A stretch of DNA of 64,000 bases from Terriglobia bacterium (GTDB lineage Bacteria; Acidobacteriota; Terriglobia; Terriglobales; Acidobacteriaceae). Below the pieces are notes generated by a model. It had not been told where the DNA came from. It ran no database searches and worked only from the letters and a program-made list of their open reading frames with translations. The DNA is taken from NCBI GenBank assembly GCA_020072645.1, contig JAIQGK010000008.1, positions 186,001-250,000 of the forward strand, written 5' to 3'. Each line of letters starts with the position of its first letter. Within the stretch, counting starts at the first letter, position 1. Shown here one piece after another: positions 16,873-26,937 of the stretch. A program made the translations under genes and the position numbers.

Positions 16873-19163
16873 AATCAGTGCAGGTCAGACGTCTCTTATC
16901 CATATTTCTCATACTGCTGGTGTCAGTTCCGGCGGGCTTTTCCCTACAAGCATCCAAGAAGAAATCCTCGTCCGCCAAGTCATCGTCCGCTAAGTCGAAG
17001 AAAGCTGCGGCTGACGCCCATAAAAAAGCGTTGGCAAAGCGCAAGCTTGGACACATTAAGCGCGCGTTCGTAGCGTCGGCTGATCTGCGCCCCATGGCGC
17101 AACAGCTTCTTGAGAACCGTACCCCGCAGGCTTACCAGGGTGTGGAAGCGTATGCCCGCAAACATGCGAAGGATGATGCCGGCCCACTGGCGTGGATAGT
17201 GGTCGGCTATGCGCACTATCTAGATAAGGATTATGTGGCTGCGCGTTCATCATGGGGCCGCACTAAATTACTGGAGCCGTTGCTGGGTGACTATCTTGCC
17301 TACATGCAGGCCCTGGCCTATCAGGGAGAGAATAATCGCGCTGCGGTGCTGGAAACTCTGGATGGATTTGACGAGAAGTATCCGGATTCGCTCCAGTCGC
17401 ACGATGCGGCCATGCTGTATGCTTCAGCGCTGATGGCGACGAACGCTCCTGATCGCGCGGCCGCGTTTCTGGAAAAGCATCGCCAGCCGGTGAAGGCCGA
17501 TATCGAAATTACTCTGGCGCGCGCTTATCTTGCTGCAGGAGACAAGACCAAAGCCAGCGATGTCTTCCACAAGCTCTATTTTGAAATGCCGACGAGCGCG
17601 GAAGCCGATGCTGCGGCAATTGAACTACGCAATCTGGGCGAGACTCAGCCTGAGGGAACATTTGATCAGCGCCACGGTCGCGTTTTGCTGCTGACGAAGG
17701 GTAGACGCTACCAGGATGCGCTGAATGAGTTGAGTCCGCTGGTGGAACAAGCGCCGCCCGAGCGAATGATTGACATGCAGGTGGAGTTTGCCGCTGCGCT
17801 TTACCGCAACCACAAGCGCGATGACGCGCAGCATCTGTTTGAAAGCATTTTGCAGAACCAGTCGGCCTCAGTGGATGCAAAGGCCCAGACACTTTATTTT
17901 CTGGCTGAGATAGCGCGCGACAAAGACGATGGACAGAAGAACCGGGATTACATCGGGCAATTGCGCACACTGGCCCCGGAAAGCACATGGATGGGCAGCG
18001 CGCTGTTGTCAGCCGGCAACATGTACCTGTTGCGGCGTGATTACGAGACAGCTACGCCGTTTTATGCTGAGATTTATCAGCGGCAAAAAAATGGGAAGAC
18101 CTCACCGTACTCGCATTGGAAGACCGCATGGCTTACCTATCGCATGGGAAAGAAAGATGAGGCCAAACGGCTTTTTGAAGAGCAGCTTTCCATGTATCCC
18201 AGTTCAGCCGAGGTCCCCAATGCCCTTTATTGGCGCGGGCGGATGGCTGAGGAGGAGGGCGACAAGAAGCTGGCCCGCGCTTACTATCAAAAACTCGCGG
18301 AGAATTACCGCTATTACTACTATGCAAATTTAGCGCGCGAACGCCTGCCTAAAATGGGTGATGAGTCTGCCGATCCGCCTGTGCTGGAAAATCTGCCGCC
18401 CCCTATGGCGCCTTCACACGATTGGGAGACACCAGCAGAAAACATTCGGGCGCAAAAAGCGCAGCTTTTGGCGAACGCCGCTCTCTATGACTTTGCTGTG
18501 GCGGAGATGCAGGCGGCCAGCGCTGGATCGCCTCCGTGGGAAGCCAAGTCAGTGGCGGAAATATTCAACGAGCAGGGCAGCTACATTCGCGCCATTGAGA
18601 CGCTCAAACGAGCGGTCCCCGGCTATTTTGCCGCGGAGATCCCGCAGATTCCCCGCCCTGTGTGGGAGAGTTTATTTCCCCGGCCGTTCTGGGAAGAGTT
18701 GAAGCGTGACTCAACTGCCAACCGGCTAGATCCGCATCTGGTTGCGTCTTTGATCCGGCAGGAATCGGAGTTCAACCCTGGAGCCATTTCTCCTGCCAAC
18801 GCCATGGGACTGATGCAGTTGCTTCCCACTGTGGGCAAGGGAATGGCCAAGGAGATGAAGATCAGGCATTTTTCTTCCGACCAACTGCTGGTGGCGGACA
18901 CGAATCTTCGTCTGGGCACGCGCTACTTCCGGCACATTGTTGACCATTACGATGGACAGGTGGAATACGCGCTGGCTGCGTACAACGCCGGTATAGATCG
19001 GGTGAATGACTGGCGCAAAAACGGGAACTTTGCCGATGTGGAAGAATTTGTCGAGTCAATTCCGTTTACTGAAACGCGTGACTACGTGCAGGCCATCATG
19101 CGCAATGCGGTGATTTACAAGTTGCTGTATTCGAAGGGCTGGACGTCCGTTTATCCCAACTGA
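16869..19163 (+). CDS. slt: Soluble lytic transglycosylase (Slt70-like)
   Basis: Cleaves peptidoglycan glycan strands to 1,6-anhydro products in the periplasm. The 764-residue protein has a signal peptide (LLSIFLILLVSVPAGFSLQA), a Lys/Ser-rich stretch, a long TPR-like superhelix (residues about 90-580), and a C-terminal goose-lysozyme-type domain with RQESEFNPGAISPANAMGLMQLLP. The catalytic Glu is about residue 632, and AAYNAGIDRV is the family motif. The start is a TTG that overlaps the preceding stop (TTGA); a GTG at 16878 is an alternative. Confidence 0.93.
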   Translation: MKSVQVRRLLSIFLILLVSVPAGFSLQASKKKSSSAKSSSAKSKKAAADAHKKALAKRKLGHIKRAFVASADLRPMAQQLLENRTPQAYQGVEAYARKHAKDDAGPLAWIVVGYAHYLDKDYVAARSSWGRTKLLEPLLGDYLAYMQALAYQGENNRAAVLETLDGFDEKYPDSLQSHDAAMLYASALMATNAPDRAAAFLEKHRQPVKADIEITLARAYLAAGDKTKASDVFHKLYFEMPTSAEADAAAIELRNLGETQPEGTFDQRHGRVLLLTKGRRYQDALNELSPLVEQAPPERMIDMQVEFAAALYRNHKRDDAQHLFESILQNQSASVDAKAQTLYFLAEIARDKDDGQKNRDYIGQLRTLAPESTWMGSALLSAGNMYLLRRDYETATPFYAEIYQRQKNGKTSPYSHWKTAWLTYRMGKKDEAKRLFEEQLSMYPSSAEVPNALYWRGRMAEEEGDKKLARAYYQKLAENYRYYYYANLARERLPKMGDESADPPVLENLPPPMAPSHDWETPAENIRAQKAQLLANAALYDFAVAEMQAASAGSPPWEAKSVAEIFNEQGSYIRAIETLKRAVPGYFAAEIPQIPRPVWESLFPRPFWEELKRDSTANRLDPHLVASLIRQESEFNPGAISPANAMGLMQLLPTVGKGMAKEMKIRHFSSDQLLVADTNLRLGTRYFRHIVDHYDGQVEYALAAYNAGIDRVNDWRKNGNFADVEEFVESIPFTETRDYVQAIMRNAVIYKLLYSKGWTSVYPN

Positions 19164-19214
19164 CTACGCTGCATTCGAGATTAAAGACTGAGCAAGCAAC
19201 GATGTCGCTCGCTG

Positions 19215-20114
19215 CTAATGGCCAAAAACCATTGCTCCACCCAGGCTCCCCTGATATACGAGTGCGAGCACAGCAACCAAGGCCAACGCCAGATAAGCCA
19301 AAGTGGGAGCAGCATCTTGGCGGTAAAGACGCCATCGCCAAACGGCAAGGGCGATAAAGACCAGCGCCAGCGATGTTCCCAGCCACTGATGGACTCTGAT
19401 TAACTCTGGCGGAAGTGTTCCGGCAGACTTGATCTTCCACCACCATCCGGCAGCGCCGGTAAGCGGAGTAATAATCGCGGCGTACAAGACCATCCATGCT
19501 GCTGCGCTGTGTAGTGATGAGCGTTTCAGCCAGCGACCCAGGAGATCGCTGAGCAGCGCGAGCGGCAACAATGCAGCGGTAAAGTTGACAAGTATAGGAT
19601 GAAGTTCCTGTGGCGATCGAGGTGGTCTAAAACCAGGAAGACCGCGTGCTGCACCATTTTGTTCCTTCAGTGGAGTGCCGCTTGAGGCGACCAAGGTTGC
19701 CTTCATATTTGGGTGCGGCGTGCAGTGGTAAGCAAGCGTTCCGGTCTTCTGAACGGTCATTTTCCAGGAGCTGCCGGGCTGAATCAGCCCTGAATCAAAG
19801 CTTCCATCATCGGCGGTAACGGTGTGAGCGACGATGTCTTGATTTTTAAACTCGACGGTCTCACCAGGATGAACCGCAAGCTCCGCTGGCTGAAAGCGGA
19901 TGCCTTTCATGATCACTTGGCCACTTGCCGAAGATCCTTGAGCAGGCTGGTTCTGGGATGCAGTTCCAGAGGCTTGGAGAATGAGAGCTAAACCTGCTCC
20001 CCGCACGGCAGAGACGCCAAAGCGCGCGTGTGCGACTGAGATGCATGATCCGCTGAGGAGTACCAGAACTGCAATCCCCAGCCGCACACGCCACGCTGTT
20101 AAAAAAGGCGTCAC
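19215..20114 (-). CDS. Plastocyanin-like cupredoxin fused to DUF2231-type membrane domain
   Basis: A two-part protein of about 300 residues. After a signal-like hydrophobic segment, residues from about 65 to 155 form a type-1 copper domain with ligands in IVAHTVTADDG (His) and AYHCTPHPNM (Cys, His, Met). The C-terminal half has four hydrophobic segments beginning HPILVNFTAALLPLALL, which matches the DUF2231 membrane domain. The fusion suggests that the copper centre sits on the periplasmic face and passes electrons to a membrane partner (inference). The GTG at 20114 was chosen because it lies just after the DUF4142 stop; longer starts run into that gene. Start confidence is moderate. Confidence 0.78.
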   Translation of the reverse strand: MTPFLTAWRVRLGIAVLVLLSGSCISVAHARFGVSAVRGAGLALILQASGTASQNQPAQGSSASGQVIMKGIRFQPAELAVHPGETVEFKNQDIVAHTVTADDGSFDSGLIQPGSSWKMTVQKTGTLAYHCTPHPNMKATLVASSGTPLKEQNGAARGLPGFRPPRSPQELHPILVNFTAALLPLALLSDLLGRWLKRSSLHSAAAWMVLYAAIITPLTGAAGWWWKIKSAGTLPPELIRVHQWLGTSLALVFIALAVWRWRLYRQDAAPTLAYLALALVAVLALVYQGSLGGAMVFGH

Positions 20115-20118
20115 GGGT

Positions 20119-20691
20119 TTAGTGTGAGCCGCCGCTGGAACCCAGCGATGACTGCAACTGCTTGGCGTGATCCAGATGGCCCTGAAGCAGGGGGGCTGCA
20201 CCTTGCAACGCTGACTTCAACTCGGCGTTCTGCGCGTTCGGGATCAGCACATTCCCGGCAGCGTCAAGCACCTGCTGGTGATATGCCACCTCATGGTTGA
20301 TGTATTCAGTGTCAAAGGCCTTGCCTTTCAGTCCCTGCAGTTTCTTCGTCTCAGCCGCAGCAGCCGTCTTGAGTGACTTGCTGATGTCACTTGGCGCGGG
20401 CTTTACGTTGAGCTTTTTGCCTAGATCATTGACCGAGTTCTGCAGCTTGGTGTGATCGTCAATCATCTGCTGCGCAAATTGCTTGACCTGATCGTTCTTT
20501 GTTTTTTTGAGCGCCAGCTTTGCCGTATCGATGTCGATCTGGTCCGCAGCCGTGACAACGCCAACAATCTGCGGATCAGAAGGCTTGCTGCTGGCTGCGT
20601 TGCTCTTGCCTTTGTCTTGCGCGAACACAGAAGAACTCATGGCGAAGAACAATGCCAGGGTGCCTACTGCTAAATGCTTCTTCCAATTCAT
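20119..20691 (-). CDS. Secreted DUF4142 protein
   Basis: A 190-residue exported protein with a signal peptide (HLAVGTLALFFAMSSSVFAQ) and a single ferritin-like four-helix DUF4142 domain. Typical phrases are QFAQQMIDDHTKLQNSVNDLGKK, TEYINHEVAYHQQVLDA and LLQGHLDHAKQLQ; conserved His and Asp/Glu residues lie on the helices. The biochemical role of the family is unknown, but it is often associated with stress. It is four bases upstream of the cupredoxin-DUF2231 gene and surely co-transcribed with it. Confidence 0.86.
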   Translation of the reverse strand: MNWKKHLAVGTLALFFAMSSSVFAQDKGKSNAASSKPSDPQIVGVVTAADQIDIDTAKLALKKTKNDQVKQFAQQMIDDHTKLQNSVNDLGKKLNVKPAPSDISKSLKTAAAAETKKLQGLKGKAFDTEYINHEVAYHQQVLDAAGNVLIPNAQNAELKSALQGAAPLLQGHLDHAKQLQSSLGSSGGSH

Positions 20692-20850
20692 GTACTTATC
20701 TCCCTTTTCGTGATGGATATAAAATGTAGTGCCTCATCATGAATAGAGGAGTTAGAGGCGGATTGGTTACAGGGCAAGAAAGTCCCTCGTCATTTTCTTT
20801 GTAGGGCTACTGCATTTGGATAAAGAGGCAAAGATTAAGAGAATCTTCGC

Positions 20851-20888
20851 AAAAAGAGCACAAGCCTTTCACAGGCCTGCGCTCTTTT
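20851..20888 (-). terminator. Rho-independent terminator for the minus-strand gene at 20906-21385
   Basis: Read on the minus strand, a stem of AAAAGAGC with an inner GCAGGCCT/AGGCTTGT-type pairing closes with GCTCTTTTT, giving a T-tract 18 bases after the stop codon. Confidence 0.75.
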
Positions 20889-20905
20889 CGTTCAGTGGAG
20901 GAAAG

Positions 20906-21385
20906 TTACTTCTGCGAGCTGCTGTTTTTGGCGCTGTTAAATGTGTTGCGCGCAGGACGATCATTTTTAAGCGCTTCCCAGACCGCAGTTCCGCCGCCGC
21001 CCAGAAGCGCGCCGCCGATCAAGCCGTCATGGCAGTTGCAGCCCAGCCACCCGATTCCGGATCCTAGCGCGGTGTTGGAGGCGATCATGCCCCAGTCACG
21101 AAATGGGCCAAGAGTCGCCTTGTGAGTGTGCAGGAACCACGTGCTGGCTCCTCCGCCGCCGATCATCATCAGTTTTAGCGGCGTCTTTTCTCCGGGCAGG
21201 ATGAACCCCAGACCTGCGCCTACGGCTGCGCCTCCAGCTACGGAGAAAATATATTTATGGTATTTCGGGCTGATTCCCTGAAGGTCGCGCTTGTCAACAT
21301 CACGATCACGCGATTGCGCGTGCGACATCAATGGAAAAATAAACCCGAGACAAAGGACAAGAATCCAGAACTTTTTGTGCAACAT
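20906..21385 (-). CDS. Exported glycine-rich hypothetical protein
   Basis: Not recognised. The 159-residue protein has a signal peptide (KKFWILVLCLGFIFPLMSHA). It has two Gly-rich hydrophobic stretches (FSVAGGAAVGAGLGFILPG and LIGGALLGGGGTAVWEAL) that look like glycine-zipper membrane helices, with GWLGCNCHDG between them (two Cys and one His). It could be a small envelope protein. It is followed by a good terminator and stands alone. Confidence 0.68.
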   Translation of the reverse strand: MLHKKFWILVLCLGFIFPLMSHAQSRDRDVDKRDLQGISPKYHKYIFSVAGGAAVGAGLGFILPGEKTPLKLMMIGGGGASTWFLHTHKATLGPFRDWGMIASNTALGSGIGWLGCNCHDGLIGGALLGGGGTAVWEALKNDRPARNTFNSAKNSSSQK

Positions 21386-21537
21386 GTTGAAGTGGCTCCC
21401 CGATGCGTGTATGCGGAATAACCGCGTAATTGCTGGATAAGATGAATGGGATTTATAAAGAGATGTTCAAGATAGGAAGCAGCTCACGAAAATAGGCGCT
21501 GCTCAGGAGAGAGCAGCAGAATCGGGCGATGCAGTTT

Positions 21538-22023
21538 TCAACCTGCAGCTTGCGAGTGGTGGTCCTTGCGCAGCATGCGCATGAAAAGCAGCAGCGCACC
21601 TACAACAATGGCGCTATCGGCAACGTTGAAAGGCGGCCAGTGGTGAACGCCGATGTAGAAATCCAGAAAGTCAGTGACCTTGCCGTCAGACACCCGGTCC
21701 CAGAGATTGCCAACGGCCCCGCCCAGAATCAGAGAGAGCGCCAGAGTACCGGAGTGGAAAACGCTGCGGTCTCTCCATAGCAGAAAAGAAATCACCACCA
21801 GAGCTGCCACGGAGAAAGCGATCAGTAAAGCTGTGCGGAAAGGCGACGGGGAATCGGCAAAGAGACTGAAGGCAGCGCCGGTATTTTCAAGGTGAGTCAG
21901 ACGAAATAAGCCAGGAATAATGTTAATGGCGTCTTCCAGAGGGATGGTCTGCGCGATGGCCCACTTGGTAATCCGATCCAGCAGCAGCACAGCAAGTGCG
22001 ATCAGCAGAGGGCGCTTAGGCAT
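21538..22023 (-). CDS. lspA: Lipoprotein signal peptidase, second tandem copy
   Basis: Signal peptidase II, which cleaves prolipoprotein signal peptides before the lipid-modified cysteine. The 161-residue protein has the four-helix LspA plan and the two catalytic Asp motifs, GNLWDRV and NVADSAIVVG, plus the conserved LENTGAAFSLF. All active-site motifs are present, so it should be functional. It lies nine bases after a second lspA gene, with ileS upstream. The two proteins share about half of their residues by eye, so they are old tandem duplicates. Confidence 0.93.
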   Translation of the reverse strand: MPKRPLLIALAVLLLDRITKWAIAQTIPLEDAINIIPGLFRLTHLENTGAAFSLFADSPSPFRTALLIAFSVAALVVISFLLWRDRSVFHSGTLALSLILGGAVGNLWDRVSDGKVTDFLDFYIGVHHWPPFNVADSAIVVGALLLFMRMLRKDHHSQAAG

Positions 22024-22032
22024 GGTGTTGTC

Positions 22033-22545
22033 TTACTGGGTTGCCACTTTCTCTTCCCGGGCTTTTTCCTCTTGCGGGGTGAGAAAGATCTCACTCAACA
22101 GCAGAAGAGCTCCAACCACGATGGCGCTATCGGCAATATTGAAAGCCGGCCAGTGATGCGAGCCAAGATAAAAATCAATAAAGTCGATTACGCGACCGCT
22201 GGTCACGCGGTCCCACAGATTGCCCAGCGCTCCGCCAAAGACCAGCGAAAGAGCGATGGCAGTGGTGTTTAAGGCATTGCCATTCTTCCATAGCAGCGCA
22301 GAAACCACGGCCAGAGCCGCCAGTGAAAACAGGATGAGCATGGCCACACGCCATTCAGCCGGTGATTCGGCGAACAGGCCGAATGCCGCACCCTGGTTCT
22401 GAACATGCGTGAGACGGAATATGCCGGGGACAATGTCAATGCTGTCATGCAGAGTGATTTTCTGCGACACCAGCCACTTCGTCATCCTGTCACAGAGGAC
22501 GATGAGAGCGGCAATCATGATGTGGTACTTCCGCATTGTCTCCAT
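22033..22545 (-). CDS. lspA: Lipoprotein signal peptidase, first tandem copy
   Basis: A 170-residue signal peptidase II with the same catalytic pair (GNLWDRV, NIADSAIVVG) and NQGAAFGLF, plus a charged C-terminal tail absent from the second copy. The start shown is an ATG at 22545. A TTG at 22587 overlaps the ileS stop (TTGA) and could be used for coupling, adding 14 non-hydrophobic residues. ileS-lspA adjacency is common in bacteria; two complete lspA genes in tandem are not. Confidence 0.9.
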   Translation of the reverse strand: METMRKYHIMIAALIVLCDRMTKWLVSQKITLHDSIDIVPGIFRLTHVQNQGAAFGLFAESPAEWRVAMLILFSLAALAVVSALLWKNGNALNTTAIALSLVFGGALGNLWDRVTSGRVIDFIDFYLGSHHWPAFNIADSAIVVGALLLLSEIFLTPQEEKAREEKVATQ

Positions 22546-22583
22546 TAGACGCTCATGGCTGCCCCTCGATTCAGGGTGCCCCG

Positions 22584-25418
22584 TCAACTTACCAATTCTT
22601 TTTCAATTTCCGCCAACGCCGCGCTGCAGCGTTCGCATACCGTGGGGTACCGATCATTTTCTCCCACGTGAGTCGAGTAATTCCAGCAGCGATCACACTT
22701 ATGTCCCGGAGCTTTCTGTATAGATACGTGCAAAGGCGTGCTCCCGTTCCCGCCTGAGCCGGGTTTTACTTCAACACCAGAGACAATCAGCAGAAAACGC
22801 AGGTCATTGCGATAGCGCTGCAACAGCGGGACAATCTCGCTAGGACCGGAAATGGTGACTACGGCCTCCAGTGCGCTGCCGATGGTTTTTTCCTGACGGG
22901 CCACTTCCAGGGCTTTCAAGGCAGCGTCGCGAACCTTCATTAAGGTCTCAAAATCCTTCCAGACAGTCTGACCGCTGGCGGGATTGCTTACGGTTCCGGT
23001 GATCTCTTCAGCTTTGGGGAACTGCGCCAGATGCACACTTTCTAATCGCCCGGAAACATTGGGCAGGAACCCCCATATTTCATCGGCGGTAAAGCTCATG
23101 ATAGGAGCCACCAGCCGCACCAGTGCTTCCGCAATGCGCCAGGTCGCCGTCTGGGCGGAACGTCGCCCCTGCGAGTTTGGAGCGGAGGTATAAAGACGGT
23201 CTTTGACCACGTCAATAAAGCCAGTGCTCAGATCCACGGCAAATTCGTTCACCAAATGATAGATGCGGTGGAACTCAAACCTGTCATAGTAGCCGCGCAC
23301 GCGATCGGCCAGTTCAGCAGTGCGCAGCAGCCAGTATTTGTCGAGAGCTTGAAGGTCGTCAAACTTGACCGCATGTTGCTCGGGATTAAAGTCCGGCAAA
23401 TTGCTGAGCAGGTACTTAAACGTGTTGCGGACCTTGCGGTAATTTTCCGCGACCTGCTTCATCAGGTCTTCTGAAACCGTAACGTCCTCTTGAAAATCGA
23501 CGGAGGCCACCCACAGCCGGATGATCTCACCGCCCAGCTTTTTGGCAATATCTATTGGATCGATCCCATTACCCAGAGACTTGGACGTGGCTTTGCCCTG
23601 GGGATCGAGCGTCCAGCCATTAGTGGCCACAGCGCGATAAGGCGCGTGGCCGCGGGTGCCCACGGCAACGAGCAGGGAAGAGTGAAACCAGCCGCGATAC
23701 TGGTCACCGCCTTCAAGGTAGAGGTCGGCAGGCCAGGGCAGATCTGGCTCATGGCCCAGCACTGCTGCCTGGCTGGAACCTGATTCAAACCATACGTCAA
23801 TAATGTCAGTTTCTTTACGGAAAGCCGTGCCGCTGCAGCCGGGGCATTTGGTCCCAGAGGGCAGAATGTCCTTGGCTTCTTTCGTGTACCATGCGTCCGC
23901 GCCTTCGCGGGCGAAGAGTTCGACAACCGCGCTGTGCGACTCTTTTGATTCCAGCAGCTTGCCGCAGCCGTCACAGAAAAACACAGCGATGGGCACACCC
24001 CATACGCGCTGGCGGGAGATGCACCAGTCCGGTCGCGTGGCGATCATGTTGCTGATACGCTCTTCACCCCAGGCCGGAATCCACTTTACTTTTTTGATCT
24101 CGTCGAGCGAGCGCTGGCGCAACGTGCTGCCATCCACCGGCGCTTCCATGGAGATGAACCACTGTTCGGTGGCGCGGAAGATCACAGGATTATGGCAGCG
24201 CCAGCAATGCGGATAAGAGTGCTCAATCCTGGCATCTGCCATGAGCACGCCGCGCGACTTCAGCAATTCGATGATCGGCTGGTTGGCCTGAAAGACCGTC
24301 TTGCCTTCATAGTCCGGCAAGCCATTTTGCAGATGGCCGGCTTCATCCACGTTGGTGCGCTGATCAAGCTTGTACTTTGTGCCGGTGTAGAAATCGTCCG
24401 CGCCGTGCGAAGGCGCTGTGTGCACTGCACCTGTGCCTTGTTCCGTGGTCACGTAGTTGGCCAGCACCCCAAGGATTGTCCGATCCAGAAATGGATGGGC
24501 AAATGTTGCGTACTCGAGTTTCTGGCCAGCGAAGCGCGCTGCGATCGAAGCGCTTTCGAGCTTGCACGCATCGATGGTGGCTTTGGCCAGCGCATCTGCG
24601 ACGATGTAGAGCTCGCCATTGTGCTCCAGCGCCACGTATTCAAGATCGGGGTGAAACGCCACGGCCATGGAAGCTGGAAGCGTCCATGGAGTCGTCGTCC
24701 AGATAATGGTTGAAACTTTTTTGCGCGCCAGGGCAGGATCAATCTTTGCCGGATCGCTGGTGAGCCGGTATTTCACCCACACACTGGGGCTTGTGTGGTT
24801 CGAGTACTCGATCTCAGCTTCCGCGAGCGCGGTCTTATCGTGAATGCACCAATACACCGGGCGCAGGCCTTTATAGACCGCGCCGTTTTCCATGAAGTCA
24901 AACAACTGTCGGACGATGACAGACTCATATTGCTTTGACATCGTGGAGTAGGGCTGGTCCCAGCGGCCAAGAATGCCTAGACGCTTGAATTGCTCGCGCT
25001 GGATATTGAGGAACTTTTCTGCGTATGCGCGGCACTCTCGGCGGACTGCGATGGCCGGTATCTCCAGCTTCTTGCGGCCAAGCTTCTCATCTACTTTGAT
25101 TTCGATGGGTAAACCATGGCAATCCCAACCGGGAACGTAGGGCGAATCGAACCCGGCCATGGTTTTTGACTTCACCACAAAATCTTTCAGGCACTTGTTG
25201 AGAGCATGGCCTTCATGGATGGCGCCGTTGGCATAAGGAGGCCCATCATGCAGCACATAGCTCGGCGCGCCGCGGCGAGACTCGCGGATCTTCCGATAAA
25301 TATCCATCTTCTCCCAGCGCTCAAGCCATTTGGGCTCGTTCTGAGGCAGGTTCGCCTTCATGGAGAATTCGGTTTTAGGAAGATTCAGGGTCTTCTTAAG
25401 TTCAAGCGGCGGCCGCAT
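22584..25418 (-). CDS. ileS: Isoleucyl-tRNA synthetase
   Basis: A 944-residue class I synthetase of the bacterial type with a C-terminal zinc finger. The HIGH-equivalent is HEGH ([17 protein letters not shown]), the KMSKS-equivalent is ATSKSLGN, and the tail carries [12 protein letters not shown]...CERC as a zinc site. The editing domain is present in the middle ([29 protein letters not shown]). The ATG at 25418 follows GGGAG; an in-frame TTG 12 bases upstream is less likely. The gene heads the ileS-lspA-lspA unit. Confidence 0.97.
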   Translation of the reverse strand: MRPPLELKKTLNLPKTEFSMKANLPQNEPKWLERWEKMDIYRKIRESRRGAPSYVLHDGPPYANGAIHEGHALNKCLKDFVVKSKTMAGFDSPYVPGWDCHGLPIEIKVDEKLGRKKLEIPAIAVRRECRAYAEKFLNIQREQFKRLGILGRWDQPYSTMSKQYESVIVRQLFDFMENGAVYKGLRPVYWCIHDKTALAEAEIEYSNHTSPSVWVKYRLTSDPAKIDPALARKKVSTIIWTTTPWTLPASMAVAFHPDLEYVALEHNGELYIVADALAKATIDACKLESASIAARFAGQKLEYATFAHPFLDRTILGVLANYVTTEQGTGAVHTAPSHGADDFYTGTKYKLDQRTNVDEAGHLQNGLPDYEGKTVFQANQPIIELLKSRGVLMADARIEHSYPHCWRCHNPVIFRATEQWFISMEAPVDGSTLRQRSLDEIKKVKWIPAWGEERISNMIATRPDWCISRQRVWGVPIAVFFCDGCGKLLESKESHSAVVELFAREGADAWYTKEAKDILPSGTKCPGCSGTAFRKETDIIDVWFESGSSQAAVLGHEPDLPWPADLYLEGGDQYRGWFHSSLLVAVGTRGHAPYRAVATNGWTLDPQGKATSKSLGNGIDPIDIAKKLGGEIIRLWVASVDFQEDVTVSEDLMKQVAENYRKVRNTFKYLLSNLPDFNPEQHAVKFDDLQALDKYWLLRTAELADRVRGYYDRFEFHRIYHLVNEFAVDLSTGFIDVVKDRLYTSAPNSQGRRSAQTATWRIAEALVRLVAPIMSFTADEIWGFLPNVSGRLESVHLAQFPKAEEITGTVSNPASGQTVWKDFETLMKVRDAALKALEVARQEKTIGSALEAVVTISGPSEIVPLLQRYRNDLRFLLIVSGVEVKPGSGGNGSTPLHVSIQKAPGHKCDRCWNYSTHVGENDRYPTVCERCSAALAEIEKELVS

Positions 25419-25564
25419 TTTTACTCCCAATGGGTTAATTGTTCATTATAAACAGTCAAAGTCACGGGTTGCCTGCCCACGCGAAAGACCAATCACCGTT
25501 TAGCCCTGACGTTACGAACGTTTCGACGTAATTTACCAATTCTTTACAGACCCTGGGGCACAAT

Positions 25565-26797
25565 ATGAATCTAATGAACTACGCGCCCACTTTGAATCCC
25601 AGGGAACATGAGGACAGGGAATTGCCCAAAGAAAATTCCTCGCCGACGGCAAATCCGCATTCAGGCGAAGATGAGGCACAGAAACTTCACCTGAGAAATG
25701 CAACTCTCACGGCGAATCCCTCATCTGCTATGAGTGTAAGCAGATCACAATCAGCTAGTGAAAAGGTTTCTCGGGTCGGACCAATGGCGAATCACGTAAT
25801 CGTTCCCAATCAGTTCTTCGGTAAGGATGTTCCCAAGCTCAACGGCCTTCCGCAGATGCATCAGTCGATGCTGACGTCTCTGTTCCTGAACGTCAAGGAA
25901 GCGATATTCCCGGAAAAATTACCGCCTCTCCGAATCACTTCGCGTCCTGTGAACGTGGGCGAAATCTGGAGTACTGCCCGCCCCAAGAAAGCGACTTCAG
26001 GGTCGCTTACTTTGCACGCGTTTGCAATCGCGGGATTAATCGCGGTTTCCATCTGGGGCGGACGTTCCGCGACCGTGGTGAAACCGGAAGAGCATGTCAC
26101 GCTGATTGCTCCGCCTCTTACCGATTATCAACCTGTGATGAAGCCGGTTGAAGCCCCTAAAGCCCTGGCGGGCGGCGGTGGCGGCGGTAACGCTTCAAAG
26201 ATTTTTGAAAGCAAAGGACACTTGCCCAAGGTTGCGCCAGAGCAGATCGCGCCTCCAACGGTTGAGATCCTGAATAACAAACCGAAGCTAGCGGTTGAAG
26301 CGACCGTGGTAGCACCGGCCAATGTGAAACTGCCAGACAATCCAAACATGCCGAACCTCGGTAATCCCATGTCAGCCCGCGTGACTGGACCAGCTTCCAA
26401 TGGAAGCGGTACAGGCGGCGGCATCGGTTCCGGCGCCAGCAATGGCATTGGCTCCGGCACTGGCCCGGGACACGGTCCGGGACAGGGTGGCGGTTTTGGC
26501 GGTGGCACTTACAAGCTGGGCGATATCGGAGTGACAGCGCCGGTAGCAAAATTTACGCCTGAGCCGGACTTTACGGAAGAAGCCCGCAGAGCAAAGTATC
26601 AGGGCACCGTGGTTCTGGCTGCGGTGGTTGGTCCGGATGGACGCCCGCGCAATATCAGGGTCGTCCGCGGTTTGGGTATGGGGCTGGATGAAAAAGCTGT
26701 TGAACGGGTAAAGACTTGGCTGTTCGAGCCCGGGAAAAAGAACGGAACGCCCGTAGCTGTAGCCATGAATTTTGAGGTGGATTTCCGACTGTTTTAA
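25565..26797 (+). CDS. TonB-family energy transducer
   Basis: A 410-residue TonB-like protein. A polar N-terminal cytoplasmic region of about 135 residues precedes one membrane segment (LTLHAFAIAGLIAVSIWGG). A periplasmic Pro- and then Gly-rich linker follows (GSGTGGGIGSGASNGIGSG). The C-terminal TonB domain reads FTEEARRAKYQGTVVLAAVVGPDGRPRNIRVVRGLGMGLDEKAVE and ends WLFEPGKKNGTPVAVAMNFEVDFRLF. The long cytoplasmic part is unusual for TonB. It is divergent from ileS and ends at a terminator, so it is monocistronic. Confidence 0.9.
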   Translation: MNLMNYAPTLNPREHEDRELPKENSSPTANPHSGEDEAQKLHLRNATLTANPSSAMSVSRSQSASEKVSRVGPMANHVIVPNQFFGKDVPKLNGLPQMHQSMLTSLFLNVKEAIFPEKLPPLRITSRPVNVGEIWSTARPKKATSGSLTLHAFAIAGLIAVSIWGGRSATVVKPEEHVTLIAPPLTDYQPVMKPVEAPKALAGGGGGGNASKIFESKGHLPKVAPEQIAPPTVEILNNKPKLAVEATVVAPANVKLPDNPNMPNLGNPMSARVTGPASNGSGTGGGIGSGASNGIGSGTGPGHGPGQGGGFGGGTYKLGDIGVTAPVAKFTPEPDFTEEARRAKYQGTVVLAAVVGPDGRPRNIRVVRGLGMGLDEKAVERVKTWLFEPGKKNGTPVAVAMNFEVDFRLF

Positions 26798-26822
26798 TAC
26801 TGCGTTTATCCACACACTTGAG

Positions 26823-26851
26823 AAGGAGAGGAGAACCTGCCTCTCCTTTTT
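26823..26851 (+). terminator. Rho-independent terminator after tonB-like gene
   Basis: AAGGAGAGG pairs with CCTCTCCTT across an 8-base loop and is followed by TTTTGG. It lies 25 bases after the stop codon. Confidence 0.85.
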
Positions 26852-26900
26852 GGTTTGCTCGGCGCATTCAGTACTCAGCCGTCAGCATTCAGCAAAGCCA

Positions 26901-26937
26901 TTTTCACCGCAAAGGGCGCTAAGGACGCAAAGGAAGG
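26901..26937 (+). repeat. Short intergenic repeat of the TTCACCGC-AAGG type, copy 2
   Basis: Nearly the same as the stretch at 3864-3899. It sits in a 509-base gene-free region (26798-27306) that also holds a CAGTACTCAGCCGTCAGC-like phrase resembling 7951-7975. I see no convincing gene in this region. Confidence 0.6.
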
